Shown: one piece after another, positions 17,202-25,958 of the stretch
Layout: every line of letters starts with the position of its first letter
Position numbering within the stretch: the stretch's first letter is position 1
Assembly (NCBI GenBank): GCA_902771595.1
Contig: CACXXH010000061.1
Span: forward strand, 1-44,704
DNA: 44,704 nt
Source of the DNA: Fibrobacter succinogenes
GTDB taxonomy: Bacteria > Fibrobacterota > Fibrobacteria > Fibrobacterales > Fibrobacteraceae
Reading direction: 5' to 3'
Made by a program: the position numbers and the translations under genes
Notes under the pieces: generated by a model
What the model saw: the letters and a program-made list of their open reading frames with translations, nothing else
What the model was told of the DNA's origin: nothing
Database searches by the model: none

Positions 17202-18598
17202 CAGAATCCCCAGCTGGCTTGTACGCCCACACCGAACCCGTTAAAGAAGTTAACGTAGCTGTCGAAACGGAGGTGGTCGTACCAAGAAAGTTCTTCGGCG
17301 TACAGAGTCTTGTTATGCGCATTCGCCGTGAACGCGGCATCGATTGCCGAAATGATATGGTTCAAAATGAGACCGCCAAAGAACCAAGCCTGTAAGTCGG
17401 CATAGTCATTCGCCTTGCTGCGCATGGAGCGATATTCGTCCATGTGTTCGGACTTCGCGAGCGGGACAAGACCGTCAGCAAGTTCGTCGTCCTCGAGATT
17501 CAGGTTCATGGCAACCGCGGGGTCAGCCACATCGTCCCAACCAAGCACATAAGTCTTGTCGGATATCTGCTGATACACAGCCGAAGCATCGTAGAACGAG
17601 CCTATGTTTTCAATCTCGTCTTCCAGCTTGGACGGGTTCGAAACGGAGAATCTGTCGTAGTGGTTCTTGTCATTATAGAAGAGACGTGCCGACGAATAGC
17701 AGCCCGAACCAGAAGCGCTAGCCTCGCCGTAAATCGCCTCACAGAAGTTCTCACGCGAGCCCATGTAGCGGTTTCCGAAACGAGATTCCTCGGTCTCATC
17801 CGAAAGCTGCCCGTAAAGTTCGCGCATGCCCGCCTCGTAGCGGCCGATAGAATAATGCTCCTTCGCGTAGTTCTTGTACTTCTTCACCTGGTCGTTGTAC
17901 TTGTACACCGAGAAGTAGTACCAGCTACCCCAGAGAGCGGCTTCGAGAGCAAGATACACGCCTCCGCGCACGTTGGTGAACGTGGAACCGCCTACGTAGA
18001 GTTGGCCGCTGCCAGGAACGACAAGCGACATGAACAAAGCCTTGCGCGGACTCTTGTACTTGCCCTTCATCTCATCGATGCCGTGCACCCTGGAAACCTT
18101 CACCGGGCCAAGCAGGTCACGGCGGCTCATGCTGCTAGACGACCCTTCGGCAAGCTCAGGGACCTGAGCAGAAGAACTGCTGGAATTGAGGGCGGCAATC
18201 GAATCGCGCGCCTTAGCCGCTTCGACATGCGCATTCATGGCAGCCTCGTAGGCCCTAGCTTCGGGAGGTAGAGAATCCTTTTCTGCGACAGCGGTATCGG
18301 AAACCGCAGTATCGGCGACGGCAGAATCCGCGACAGCGGGAGCTGCAGAATCGGCCGGAGCGACTGGTTCACTGCTGGAAGTTACGACCACCGAACTGGA
18401 TTGCGGGGCCACAGAACTCGAAGACACGACCGAGCTGGAAGATGCAATCACGGAACTCGACGAGACAACGGCCTCGCTCGACTGCGGTGCTTCGGCCTCC
18501 GCCTCGAACTCCGCGAAAAGGTCACGGGGCTGAGCAAAGGACTGAACCGCACATACAGTGGCAAAAAAAGCCGAGAAAGATAGAACAAACTTGCGCAT
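17201..18598 (-). CDS. DUF5683-like envelope protein with Ser/Ala-rich linker
   Basis: The 465-residue protein has a signal peptide (MRKFVLSFSAFFATVCAVQSFA). Residues about 40-170 are a low-complexity linker with SSSVIASSSSVVSSSS and Ala/Asp-rich AVADSAVADTAV. From about 185 comes KALFMSLVVPGSGQLYVGG and a second hydrophobic stretch, as in DUF5683 proteins, then a Tyr/Asp-rich region. The end is AWFFGGLILNHIISAIDAAF and an aromatic C-terminal segment ending in Phe. The last part parallels the downstream paralogue, to which it is translationally coupled. It may be envelope-spanning. TATTTTAA lies 6 nt upstream of the ATG. Function unknown. Confidence 0.72.
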   Translation of the reverse strand: MRKFVLSFSAFFATVCAVQSFAQPRDLFAEFEAEAEAPQSSEAVVSSSSVIASSSSVVSSSSVAPQSSSVVVTSSSEPVAPADSAAPAVADSAVADTAVSDTAVAEKDSLPPEARAYEAAMNAHVEAAKARDSIAALNSSSSSAQVPELAEGSSSSMSRRDLLGPVKVSRVHGIDEMKGKYKSPRKALFMSLVVPGSGQLYVGGSTFTNVRGGVYLALEAALWGSWYYFSVYKYNDQVKKYKNYAKEHYSIGRYEAGMRELYGQLSDETEESRFGNRYMGSRENFCEAIYGEASASGSGCYSSARLFYNDKNHYDRFSVSNPSKLEDEIENIGSFYDASAVYQQISDKTYVLGWDDVADPAVAMNLNLEDDELADGLVPLAKSEHMDEYRSMRSKANDYADLQAWFFGGLILNHIISAIDAAFTANAHNKTLYAEELSWYDHLRFDSYVNFFNGFGVGVQASWGF

Positions 18599-18688
18599 AT
18601 GCCTTTAAAATAGAAAAAATGCGGGATTTTCGCCCACATTTAAGCACGTTTGTTATCTAAAATACGCTCCGTATATAGCGACACGCGC

Positions 18689-18718
18689 AAAAAAAAATCG
18701 CCCCCGGAGTGGGAGCGA
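18689..18718 (-). terminator. Intrinsic terminator after rplI
   Basis: On the minus strand TCGCTCCC pairs with GGGGGCGA (one G-U) across loop ACTCC, followed by eight or nine Ts. It lies 30 nt after the rplI stop and ends the rpsF-rpsR-rplI transcript. Confidence 0.88.
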
Positions 18719-18747
18719 CTTTTCAAACTTTAAGTAGTCCGAGAGAA

Positions 18748-19194
18748 TTACTTCTCTGCGACCACCCAAACCTTGACCTGTGCTTCGACGTCGCTGAACA
18801 CCTTGATGGTGACAGTGAACACGCCAACCTGCTTGATGGGTTCGGCGAGATCGACCTGAGCACGGGAAACCTTGACACCGGCCTTCGTGATGGCATCGGC
18901 GATGTCGCCGGCAGTCACGGAACCGTACAGACGGTCGCCTTCGACGACGCGGCGTTCGAGGTTCACAGAAATCTGGGACAGCTTGGCAGCCACATCGCCA
19001 GCGGCAGCGAGTTCCTTCTGGAACTGGGCTTCGAGAGCGGCGCGGTTGTTTTCGATCTGTTCCTTGGCTTCCTTGGTAGCACGGACAGCGAGCTTGCGCG
19101 GGAAGAGGTAGTTACGGGCGTAGCCGTCCTTAACCTTCACGACGTCGAGCATCTTGCCCAAGTGGGGAACGTTGGCCTTAAGAATAATTTCCAT
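18748..19194 (-). CDS. rplI: 50S ribosomal protein L9
   Basis: L9 is the elongated 50S protein that stabilises the L1-stalk region. The 148-residue length is normal. The N-terminal domain is recognisable: MEIILKANVPHLGKMLDVVKV, GYARNYLFPRKLA, then the connecting helix rich in Glu/Gln/Ala and a C-terminal domain (LYGSVTAGDIADAI). It starts 14 nt after rpsR and is the last gene before the terminator. Confidence 0.97.
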   Translation of the reverse strand: MEIILKANVPHLGKMLDVVKVKDGYARNYLFPRKLAVRATKEAKEQIENNRAALEAQFQKELAAAGDVAAKLSQISVNLERRVVEGDRLYGSVTAGDIADAITKAGVKVSRAQVDLAEPIKQVGVFTVTIKVFSDVEAQVKVWVVAEK

Positions 19195-19208
19195 AGTCTA
19201 GTTCCTCC

Positions 19209-19460
19209 TTAGCGCAGACTGTCCGAAACGAACGGGAGAATAGCCATCTGGCGAGCACGCTTGATAGCCTCGTTCAGCATACGCTGGTACTTGGCGGAGG
19301 TGCCGGAGATGCGGCGCGGGATAATCTTGCCACGTTCAGAGATGAAGCGACGGAGAGTCTTCTCGTCCTTGTAGTCAATGAACTTGACGTTGTTTTCCGT
19401 GAACCAGCAAGTCTTCTTGCGGCGGACACGGGTAGCCTGCTTCTTATCTTCAAAAGCCAT
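19209..19460 (-). CDS. rpsR: 30S ribosomal protein S18
   Basis: S18 binds 16S rRNA together with S6. The 83-residue protein contains [41 protein letters not shown] and the end ILPFVS, all standard for S18. Its ATG overlaps the rpsF stop (TAATG), so the partners S6 and S18 are translationally coupled. No ssb gene lies between rpsF and rpsR, unlike the arrangement in many bacteria. Confidence 0.97.
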   Translation of the reverse strand: MAFEDKKQATRVRRKKTCWFTENNVKFIDYKDEKTLRRFISERGKIIPRRISGTSAKYQRMLNEAIKRARQMAILPFVSDSLR

Positions 19461-19831
19461 TATTCAGCCTCCCCTTCTTCTGCGTCAACCGGGATGATTT
19501 CCTCGGTAGACTGAGCCATGTCCTTGTTGTAGACGATTTCGCTCATCGGGTAATCGGCGAGCGTCATCCAGCGGAGGACGTTTTCGTTGAGCTTGAGAGC
19601 GGCTTCCATGTTGGCAACCACAGAGGCTTCAGCCTTGTAGTAGAAAATCACATAGTAGCCATGCTGACGCTTGTTGATAGAATAAGCGAGCTTGCGCTTG
19701 CCCCAGTCGTCACGGCGGAGAATTTCGCCGTTGCCGTCGGTGATGCTCTTGCCAATGTTCTCGACTTCGGCATTGATAGCGTCGTCAGAGATCATAGCGT
19801 CGATGATCACCATCGTTTCGTATTGTCTCAT
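19460..19831 (-). CDS. rpsF: 30S ribosomal protein S6
   Basis: S6 is a small-subunit platform protein. The 123-residue protein starts [19 protein letters not shown] and contains [21 protein letters not shown] and [13 protein letters not shown], diagnostic of S6. The acidic C-terminal tail (ending DAEEGEAE) is common. An AAAGGGA Shine-Dalgarno precedes the ATG. The gene has a leader of about 70 nt with two hairpins and a well-formed promoter (TTG, 19 nt, TATATTTG). Confidence 0.97.
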   Translation of the reverse strand: MRQYETMVIIDAMISDDAINAEVENIGKSITDGNGEILRRDDWGKRKLAYSINKRQHGYYVIFYYKAEASVVANMEAALKLNENVLRWMTLADYPMSEIVYNKDMAQSTEEIIPVDAEEGEAE

Positions 19832-19853
19832 AATGAGTCCCTTTGGTCTATCG

Positions 19854-19901
19854 CCCGGTTACCGACATTGGCTCCGGGAGGGTTCCGATTATAGAAATCG
19901 G
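19854..19901 (-). promoter_or_regulatory. Structured 5' leader of rpsF, candidate S6:S18 autoregulatory element
   Basis: On the minus strand the leader holds hairpin CCGATT-TCTAT-AATCGG (19885-19901), then CCCGG-N15-CCGGG (19854-19878) about 20 nt before the start codon. In many bacteria the S6:S18 complex binds a structured rpsF leader to repress its own synthesis. The position fits, but I cannot confirm the exact consensus by eye. Confidence 0.45.
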
Positions 19902-19906
19902 TGTGC

Positions 19907-19936
19907 CAAATATAGAAAACGCCCCCCCTTTGTCAA
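19907..19936 (-). promoter_or_regulatory. Promoter of the rpsF operon
   Basis: On the minus strand TTG (19936-19934), 19 nt, then TATATTTG (19914-19907). This matches the Bacteroidetes-type TTG-N19-21-TAnnTTTG layout. The same stretch also reads TTGACA-N16-TATATT, so a sigma70-like reading is possible. Confidence 0.65.
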
Positions 19937-19985
19937 CTTTTCGGGACTCGGACCGGCCCCTGAGGTCGAGTTTCCTAATTTTTGT

Positions 19986-19993
19986 TAAATTTC
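19986..19993 (+). promoter_or_regulatory. Candidate -7 element upstream of mlaD-like gene
   Basis: TAAATTTC-cgcac-ATG: the TAnnTTT element lies 5 nt before the chosen start codon at 19999, with no Shine-Dalgarno between. No spaced TTG was found. Confidence 0.4.
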
Positions 19994-19998
19994 CGCAC

Positions 19999-21072
19999 AT
20001 GAACAAGTCCGACAGGATTATAGGCTACATTTCGCTAGTTGCGCTCATCGCCCTATTCGCAGGCATTGCGTACGGCATGTACGAGGCGCACCAGCACGTG
20101 ACCTACAAGGCCTATGTCGATTTTGACGAACTCGGCTCGCTGCAGCCCGAAGACCCGGTTGTCATCCGCGGATACACCGTAGGCACCATCGGCAAAGTCA
20201 CCTGGCTGGGCGACCGCGCCCGCGTGGAAGTCAAGTTCGACGAACCCCGCCCCATCCGCGAGGGGACTATATTCAAGAACGTGAACTACGCCATCATGGG
20301 CCAGCGCAGGCTCGAGATTATCCCGAACAAGAACGGGAAGGTGCTGCCAGATGACCATATCCACCAGGGCACTTTCGAACCGGGAATCGCCGAGGCGCTC
20401 CGCTACATAGAAGACTTGAACGGCCTCCTCGCCAACGTGCGCGACGTCGTAATACTGCTCACCAAGGGAGACTCGACACACCAGTCCGCACAGGAAATCT
20501 ACGAGAACGTGCTGGGGACCGTCGAAGGACTCCTCGAAAACGCCAACAAGACGGTAGACAAGCTGAACCCCGCCGTAAGAAAGCTCATTTCGCAGATGAA
20601 CGAGGCCGGCAACAGCGTATCCGAAGTCGTAACCCAGGTCGACACGACGGTCAAGGTGACAACAGACGCTGTCAACGGGAAAATCAAGCAGGCCGAAGAC
20701 GCCATCGCCGCCATCGCCGAAGGAACCCGCAAAGCGGAGAAGATTATCGCCGATATTGAGAATTCCGACACCATGGACAAGTTCGTCAATTCGCGCGAGT
20801 TCGTAGACCAGGTCACGGACCTCATCAAGAAAACGAGCCTGGTTCTCGCCGCCATCGACACGAAGGGAATCAAGGTTTACGACGAGAACGGCAAGCAGGT
20901 CAAGCTGTTCACCTGGAAAAACACGAACCTTATCGGGAAGACCGCAAGAGAAAAGGCCAGGATAAGGGCCGAGAAGGGCGAAAGCCTCCCCAATTCGGAA
21001 CCGGAGCCTGTTTCCGAGCCCGCAACGGAACCCACTACCGAAACAGTTTCGGAACAAGCCGAAGGCGAATAA
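19999..21072 (+). CDS. MlaD/MCE-family lipid transport protein
   Basis: MCE proteins form rings in the periplasm that carry phospholipids between membranes. The frame is open upstream to 19843, but the ATG at 19999 places a single TM helix (IIGYISLVALIALFAGIAYG) at the N-terminus. The MCE domain follows (YVDFDELGSLQPEDPVVIRG, YTVGTIGKV, ILGQRRLEI-like YAIMGQRRLEIIP), roughly residues 35-115. A long helical region then runs to about 300 and the C-terminal tail is Glu/Pro/Thr-rich. The 357-residue size is typical. The usual partners MlaE and MlaF are not in the window. recG begins 36 nt downstream. Confidence 0.87.
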   Translation: MNKSDRIIGYISLVALIALFAGIAYGMYEAHQHVTYKAYVDFDELGSLQPEDPVVIRGYTVGTIGKVTWLGDRARVEVKFDEPRPIREGTIFKNVNYAIMGQRRLEIIPNKNGKVLPDDHIHQGTFEPGIAEALRYIEDLNGLLANVRDVVILLTKGDSTHQSAQEIYENVLGTVEGLLENANKTVDKLNPAVRKLISQMNEAGNSVSEVVTQVDTTVKVTTDAVNGKIKQAEDAIAAIAEGTRKAEKIIADIENSDTMDKFVNSREFVDQVTDLIKKTSLVLAAIDTKGIKVYDENGKQVKLFTWKNTNLIGKTAREKARIRAEKGESLPNSEPEPVSEPATEPTTETVSEQAEGE

Positions 21073-21108
21073 CGCCCCCGGGCACGATAAACGGAAGCGC
21101 ACAGTCAG

Positions 21109-23283
21109 ATGGAAATTTCGCAACTTCCAGGGCTCGGGCCCAAACGCGTAGAAGCGCTCCGCAAGGCGGGATTGAATTCCATCGCCGACCTGCTCTACAA
21201 CATTCCCCGCACCTACCTGGACCAGACGAAGGTGACGCCCATCGGGAACTGCCGCGTAGGCGAAAAGGTGGTACTCATCGGGAGAATTTCTCGCTCGGGA
21301 ATCGTCCGCGGGCGCAAATCCAGATTTGTCGCGACTCTCTCCGACGGCACAGGCGAAATCCAGCTGCTGTTCTTCCATGCGGCGAGTTTCTGGGCACGCA
21401 GAATCAAGAATGACACGCGCTGGCTCGTCACGGGGCAGGTCGGCGAATTCCGCGGCCTGCAGATGACGCATCCCGAGATGCAGCAGCTCGACGACGACGA
21501 GGAATTCAACGGCTGCATCCAGCCCGTATATTCCATAAGCGAGGCTTGTCGCGACGCCCGCATGGAACAGAAGTTCTTCCGCGGACTTTACAAGACGATT
21601 TTTAACTTTCCGGGGCTCACGCTTTCGGGACTCTGCCCGAGGGAACTGACGGACTACCTGCACTTCGCGCCCGTAATGCAGAACCTGCGCGCACTCCACC
21701 AGCCGAAGGATTTTCCATCCATCTACAGGGCGAAGCGCGAACTCAAGGTGCTTGAGCTTTTGCCGTTCTGCCTGCGCATGGTCAAGCGACGCGAGAACCA
21801 GAAGTTGCGCGGGCACGAGAGGCAGATTGACCTCGGAACGGTTATGGCGACGAAGGCGAAACTACCGTTTTCGCTCACCCGCGGGCAGGACGACGCACTC
21901 GACACGATTGTCGCTGGGCTCAACGGCAAGAAGCAATTCCACGCACTACTGCAGGGCGACGTCGGCTGCGGGAAGACCGTGGTCGCCATGCTCGCGATGA
22001 TGGCCGTATGCGGCGCGGGCGGTGATGCCGTCGCCGAGACGGGGATGCGCGAACAGTGCGCGCTGATGGTGCCGACGGACATTCTCGCGCGGCAACACTA
22101 CAAGAGCCTCAAGCCTTTCTTCGATGCGGCAGGCCTGAACGTACGGCTGCTCGTAGGCGCCACCCCCGCCGCGGAACGCAAGGTGATTCTCGGGGAACTC
22201 CAGATGGGGCTCGCCGACGTCGTCATCGGCACGCACGCGCTGTTCAGCAAGGACGTAATTTTCTCGCGCCTCGGGTTTGTCGTCATCGACGAGCAGCACC
22301 GATTCGGCGTAGGCCAGCGCGAGGCCTTGCTCGCGAAGGGCGACTACCCCGACATGCTCGTGATGAGCGCGACCCCGATTCCGCGCAGTTTGGCGATGAC
22401 ACTCTACGGCGACCTGAAGGTGGTAAGCATCAAGGAAAAGCCCGCAGGCCGCAAGCCTATCAAGACCCGCCTCGTAAACGCGTCGAAGCGCGAGGACATG
22501 AAGAAGTTCATTTGCAAGGAAGCCGCCAGCGGGAACCTGTGCTACTGGATAGCGAGCCGCGTCGGGAGCGACGACGAAGGCGGTGCACGTAGCGTCGACG
22601 AAATTGTCGAGGAATTGCGCGCATATATCGCGGGGCCGGGCCGCGCCATCCTAAGCGAAGCAACTTCGGGCGCATCTAGGGCGTTAAACGACGCAATTTC
22701 GAGTGCGACTGGGGCATTAAACGGCGCCGCCCTGAAGGTCGCAGGCGTGCACGGCCAGATGGACGAAGCGGAGCGCGATGGAATCATCGCGCAGTTCGCG
22801 GCGGGCAAAATCCAGATACTCGTGGCGACGACCGTCATCGAGGTGGGCGTGAACGTGCCCGCCGCGAACCTGATGGTCATCGACCAGCCAGACCGCTTCG
22901 GCCTCGCGCAATTGCACCAGTTGCGCGGACGCGTAGGGCGCGGTGACGCACAGGCCTGGTGCTTCTTGATGATTCCCGAAGGCGATGCCGCGGACACCAG
23001 CATGGAACGCCTCTCGCAGTTCTCGCAGACCGAAGACGGCTTCGAGATTGCAGAACTCGACCTCATGAACCGCGGTGCAGGGAACCTCGAAGGCAACGAA
23101 CAGAGCGGAGCATGGGTTTTCCGCTGGTTCGACTGGATTGCCGACCAGGAGCTCATCAGCCAGACGCTAGAAACCGCAGAACATATCCTCAAGGACCGCG
23201 ATGCCTTCGACGATACCGCCCGTGAAAAGATTCAGGCTTGGTACGGCGAAAAGGAATTCGCCAACGAAGACGGCGTGCACTGA
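21109..23283 (+). CDS. recG: ATP-dependent DNA helicase RecG
   Basis: RecG remodels stalled replication forks and branched DNA. The 724-residue protein has an N-terminal wedge/OB region (LPGLGPKRVEALRKAG, ARISRSG-like VVLIGRISRSG). Walker A is LLQGDVGCGKTVVA, motif II is VVIDEQHRFGV (DEQH), motif III MSATPIPRS, and motifs V/VI are LVATTVIEVGVNVP and QLHQLRGRVGRG. Two oddities: an Ala/Ser-rich insertion of about 30 residues (around AILSEATSGASRALND) before HGQMDEAERD, and the usual RGPGE.LGTRQSG segment reads NRGAGNLEGNEQSG. Both keep the frame. Confidence 0.96.
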   Translation: MEISQLPGLGPKRVEALRKAGLNSIADLLYNIPRTYLDQTKVTPIGNCRVGEKVVLIGRISRSGIVRGRKSRFVATLSDGTGEIQLLFFHAASFWARRIKNDTRWLVTGQVGEFRGLQMTHPEMQQLDDDEEFNGCIQPVYSISEACRDARMEQKFFRGLYKTIFNFPGLTLSGLCPRELTDYLHFAPVMQNLRALHQPKDFPSIYRAKRELKVLELLPFCLRMVKRRENQKLRGHERQIDLGTVMATKAKLPFSLTRGQDDALDTIVAGLNGKKQFHALLQGDVGCGKTVVAMLAMMAVCGAGGDAVAETGMREQCALMVPTDILARQHYKSLKPFFDAAGLNVRLLVGATPAAERKVILGELQMGLADVVIGTHALFSKDVIFSRLGFVVIDEQHRFGVGQREALLAKGDYPDMLVMSATPIPRSLAMTLYGDLKVVSIKEKPAGRKPIKTRLVNASKREDMKKFICKEAASGNLCYWIASRVGSDDEGGARSVDEIVEELRAYIAGPGRAILSEATSGASRALNDAISSATGALNGAALKVAGVHGQMDEAERDGIIAQFAAGKIQILVATTVIEVGVNVPAANLMVIDQPDRFGLAQLHQLRGRVGRGDAQAWCFLMIPEGDAADTSMERLSQFSQTEDGFEIAELDLMNRGAGNLEGNEQSGAWVFRWFDWIADQELISQTLETAEHILKDRDAFDDTAREKIQAWYGEKEFANEDGVH

Positions 23284-23342
23284 CCCCGGAACAAGTCCGT
23301 GGCAGACTCAGTCCAGCATGACAATTGCAGGATTTACAACAC

Positions 23343-23675
23343 TTATATCAGGTTCATGAACGTGCCGAGCACGAGCGCGAGCAGCGCTATGTTCAAGAAG
23401 AACATGGCCCGCCGTACTATCATGAAGAACACCGCCTGCCAGTGCAGGATTCCGTCAGTCGGAGCCACCAGTTCCTTGACAGCAAGGAACATGTTGAGCG
23501 CACCGGTCAGCACCATCATCAGCGCACCGGCAAAATAGCCTTCGCTCCAGACCATCACCGTGACGACAGCGCCAGCAATCATCGCGAAAAAGCCGATGAT
23601 GACCTCAACCCGCAAAAACATGAACTTCAGTTTGCGGGCCAGCGAACGCACTTTCTTTTCCGTCTGTTCTTCCAT
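23343..23675 (-). CDS. Small membrane protein of unknown function
   Basis: The ATG at 23675 (MEEQTEKKVRSLARKLKF) was chosen because TATATTGC lies 5 nt upstream, as at other starts here; the frame reaches 23684. The 110-residue protein has a basic N-terminus and three or four hydrophobic helices (VEVIIGFFAMIAGAVVTVMV, GALMMVLTGALNMFLAV, and QAVFFMIVRRAMFF with LNIALLALVLGTFM). I do not recognise the family. It lies between recG (convergent) and the Omp85-like gene on its own strand. Confidence 0.65.
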   Translation of the reverse strand: MEEQTEKKVRSLARKLKFMFLRVEVIIGFFAMIAGAVVTVMVWSEGYFAGALMMVLTGALNMFLAVKELVAPTDGILHWQAVFFMIVRRAMFFLNIALLALVLGTFMNLI

Positions 23676-23680
23676 AGCAA

Positions 23681-23688
23681 GCAATATA
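23681..23688 (-). promoter_or_regulatory. Candidate -7 element upstream of small membrane protein
   Basis: The minus strand reads TATATTGC-ttgct-ATG. It is a variant of the TAnnTTT element at the same distance from the start codon as in murB, dnaX and mlaD. Confidence 0.35.
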
Positions 23689-23706
23689 GCAATAATGAAT
23701 CAAAAA

Positions 23707-25440
23707 CTATAGCGAGTAGCTCGTCGTAATGGAATAGTGCGGCTCGCCCTTTCGCGCTCCGTTCAAGGGAATGCTCACATCGAGCTTGTTAATCAGCCTG
23801 CTAATCGACTTTGTCATCACAAAACGGGCACCAACACCGAGGACATAAATCAAGTTGTCACGGCGGATGTCAGAGAATTTCCAAGCAGTCTCCCCCACGC
23901 TTCCAAAAACGACAAAGACGGGAACCATCGTGAGGATTTCGAACTGCGGGAACCAGCGCTGTTCGAGGTTTCCGTACACACGCGCCTGCCCCGTGTAGAA
24001 CCCAGTCGGGAAGCCGGCAAAGCCGTCGGAACCGCCCAGCGAAAGCTGGTAGCCGAAACGGGCATCCTCATAGAAATCCAGGAGTCCGGTCAAAGCCGTC
24101 GAGAACCTGTCGCTCGGGTGGAAGATATATTCACCCTTCAGGCGACCGTAGAAATCGTGCTTTTCGCCATGATCCAGGAAGAATCTCGCGTTGGACGAAA
24201 GGGTAAGGTGGTTCATGCCGAAACCCAGATACAAGTTCAGCCAGAAATCCAGGCGTATATCGTTGTCGGCGGCGCCGAGCTGCTCGTAGTTCTTGGAAAG
24301 CTGGACCTTCGCCGTCCAGCCGCGGTCCACGTCCTCCGTCCACTTCACGTTGTGGAAGTTGCGGATTTTTTCGTATCGCAAGTTCGAATACATGATGTAG
24401 GCACCCAAGCGCGAATCCTTGCGTTCCGGCAGCCACTCGTTGACCGCCGATGCGGAATCCACCGCATACACGTTCTCGCCGTCCGTGAACATGTAGCGCA
24501 AAAGTTCGCCCTTGCTGGCCGTAAGGCGCTTGTAGTCGTAGGTCGCCGCCAAGTAAATCTTGCGCTGCGTCCCGCCGAAGGAGCGGCTTATCCTGAAGCT
24601 CAGGGAGTCGCTTATAAAGCCCTTCACCTTCATGAGTTCAACGGCCTCGTCGCCGTTGTAGCGCTGGATAGAATCGAGCGATTTATCCGTATGCACGAGG
24701 GCGGAACCCGCGGGCATGTCGCCACTGCCATATACATAATAGTAACTCTCGTTCTTGAGGCCCGTGAGCGTGTAGGCCCACTGGTTCACACTCCGGGAAA
24801 GGAACGGCACATACATCTGCCAGCTTGCGAGGTAGCCATCGGTATTGTAGCTGTAAAGGAAGTCGAGATGGTTGTAGCGGAAAATGAAGTGCGGGTCACC
24901 ATATTCCACCTGCCACATGTCGCGGAACTCGTTGTGCGCGAAGGTGAAACCCAGAAGTTGTCCAAGCCCCAAGAAGTTGTTTTCTTGCACGCCGACACTC
25001 CAGATCAGGTTCTTGTACTGCCATTCCCTGCCTCCGAAGCTCAGGCCAATCGGCAGCGTGAGCGTCCAGTTGTCGCTCGTATGGACAGTCACGACATTCT
25101 TCCCGCTATCCTGCGCAACAGCGATGCTCGCATCACTCAGGAACTTCTGTTCACGCAAAAAGCGCTCCGTTTCGAGCATGAGGTCGAGATTTGCCATTTC
25201 CCCCTGGTTGAACAGGAGCAACTTGCGCACCGTAAGTTCGCGGGTCTCTATATGAAGCCAATTCAGCAGGTCGTAGGCCCACTTGTCATACTTGGTATGC
25301 ACCTTCGAATCATCAAACGCATCGCCGATTTCGTAAGCAATGCTGTCAACGCGAAAAAGGGTGGTCGAATCAGCGCGACCATCGGCAAAAGCGAAGGAGG
25401 CGAGAACAAAAGGCAACAAGAAAAAAATGATTCTACGCAC
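23707..25440 (-). CDS. Omp85/BamA-like outer-membrane barrel protein
   Basis: The 577-residue protein has signal peptide MRRIIFFLLPFVLASFAFA and one POTRA-like segment around residues 60-125 (RKLLLFNQGEMANLDLMLET, FLSDASIAVAQDSGKN, VTVHTSDNWTL). The rest is about 430 residues with the alternating aromatic pattern of a 16-strand barrel. GSDGFAGFPTGFYTGQA and GNLEQRWF match the surface-antigen (bacterial surface antigen D15) region. It is shorter than BamA, with a single POTRA, so it is a minor Omp85 member rather than the essential BamA. The start is GTG with GGGGA upstream. Possible roles are lipid or protein insertion, or secretion. Confidence 0.8.
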   Translation of the reverse strand: MRRIIFFLLPFVLASFAFADGRADSTTLFRVDSIAYEIGDAFDDSKVHTKYDKWAYDLLNWLHIETRELTVRKLLLFNQGEMANLDLMLETERFLREQKFLSDASIAVAQDSGKNVVTVHTSDNWTLTLPIGLSFGGREWQYKNLIWSVGVQENNFLGLGQLLGFTFAHNEFRDMWQVEYGDPHFIFRYNHLDFLYSYNTDGYLASWQMYVPFLSRSVNQWAYTLTGLKNESYYYVYGSGDMPAGSALVHTDKSLDSIQRYNGDEAVELMKVKGFISDSLSFRISRSFGGTQRKIYLAATYDYKRLTASKGELLRYMFTDGENVYAVDSASAVNEWLPERKDSRLGAYIMYSNLRYEKIRNFHNVKWTEDVDRGWTAKVQLSKNYEQLGAADNDIRLDFWLNLYLGFGMNHLTLSSNARFFLDHGEKHDFYGRLKGEYIFHPSDRFSTALTGLLDFYEDARFGYQLSLGGSDGFAGFPTGFYTGQARVYGNLEQRWFPQFEILTMVPVFVVFGSVGETAWKFSDIRRDNLIYVLGVGARFVMTKSISRLINKLDVSIPLNGARKGEPHYSITTSYSL

Positions 25441-25519
25441 TATGGAATCCCCAAAAAATCAAGAACAATACGAAAAATATAGAAAAAAGGCATCGTCAAA
25501 ATCAGGGACGGAGCAGGCC

Positions 25520-25550
25520 TTGCACACGACTCCGAGATTTTCTAGATTTG
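25520..25550 (+). promoter_or_regulatory. Promoter of rnpB (TTG-N20-TAGATTTG)
   Basis: TTG at 25520-25522, exactly 20 nt, then TAGATTTG at 25543-25550. The paired 5' end of RNase P RNA begins 5 nt later. This is a textbook Bacteroidetes-type -33/-7 promoter, and it fixes where transcription starts relative to the TAnnTTTG box in this organism. Confidence 0.75.
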
Positions 25551-25553
25551 CTT

Positions 25554-25896
<343 letters not shown>

Positions 25897-25899
25897 ATG

Positions 25900-25926
25900 A
25901 AGGCCTCCGCTCACTGCGGGGGCCTT
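25900..25926 (+). terminator. Stem-loop after rnpB
   Basis: AAGGCCTCCGC (25900-25910) pairs with GCGGGGGCCTT (25916-25926) across TCACT. There is no clear T-tract, so it is a terminator or a 3' processing/protective stem of rnpB. Confidence 0.6.
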
Positions 25927-25958
25927 CTCCAGTAATCTATCTAAAAATCGAAAAAAGG

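Noticed and set aside
18599..18747. Possible small gene or RNA between rplI and the DUF5683-like pair
   Set aside because: Only a terminator and a weak AT-rich segment were seen; no ORF with start context or RNA signature.
20053..21816. Long open frame (587 codons) on the minus strand across the mlaD-like gene and recG
   Set aside because: It is antisense to two genes with clear family motifs, is low in recognisable motifs and rich in codons expected from the GC-rich complement, so it is a shadow frame.
23737..25482. Long open frame (581 codons) on the plus strand opposite the Omp85-like gene
   Set aside because: The minus-strand protein has a signal peptide, POTRA and barrel motifs; the plus-strand product shows none.
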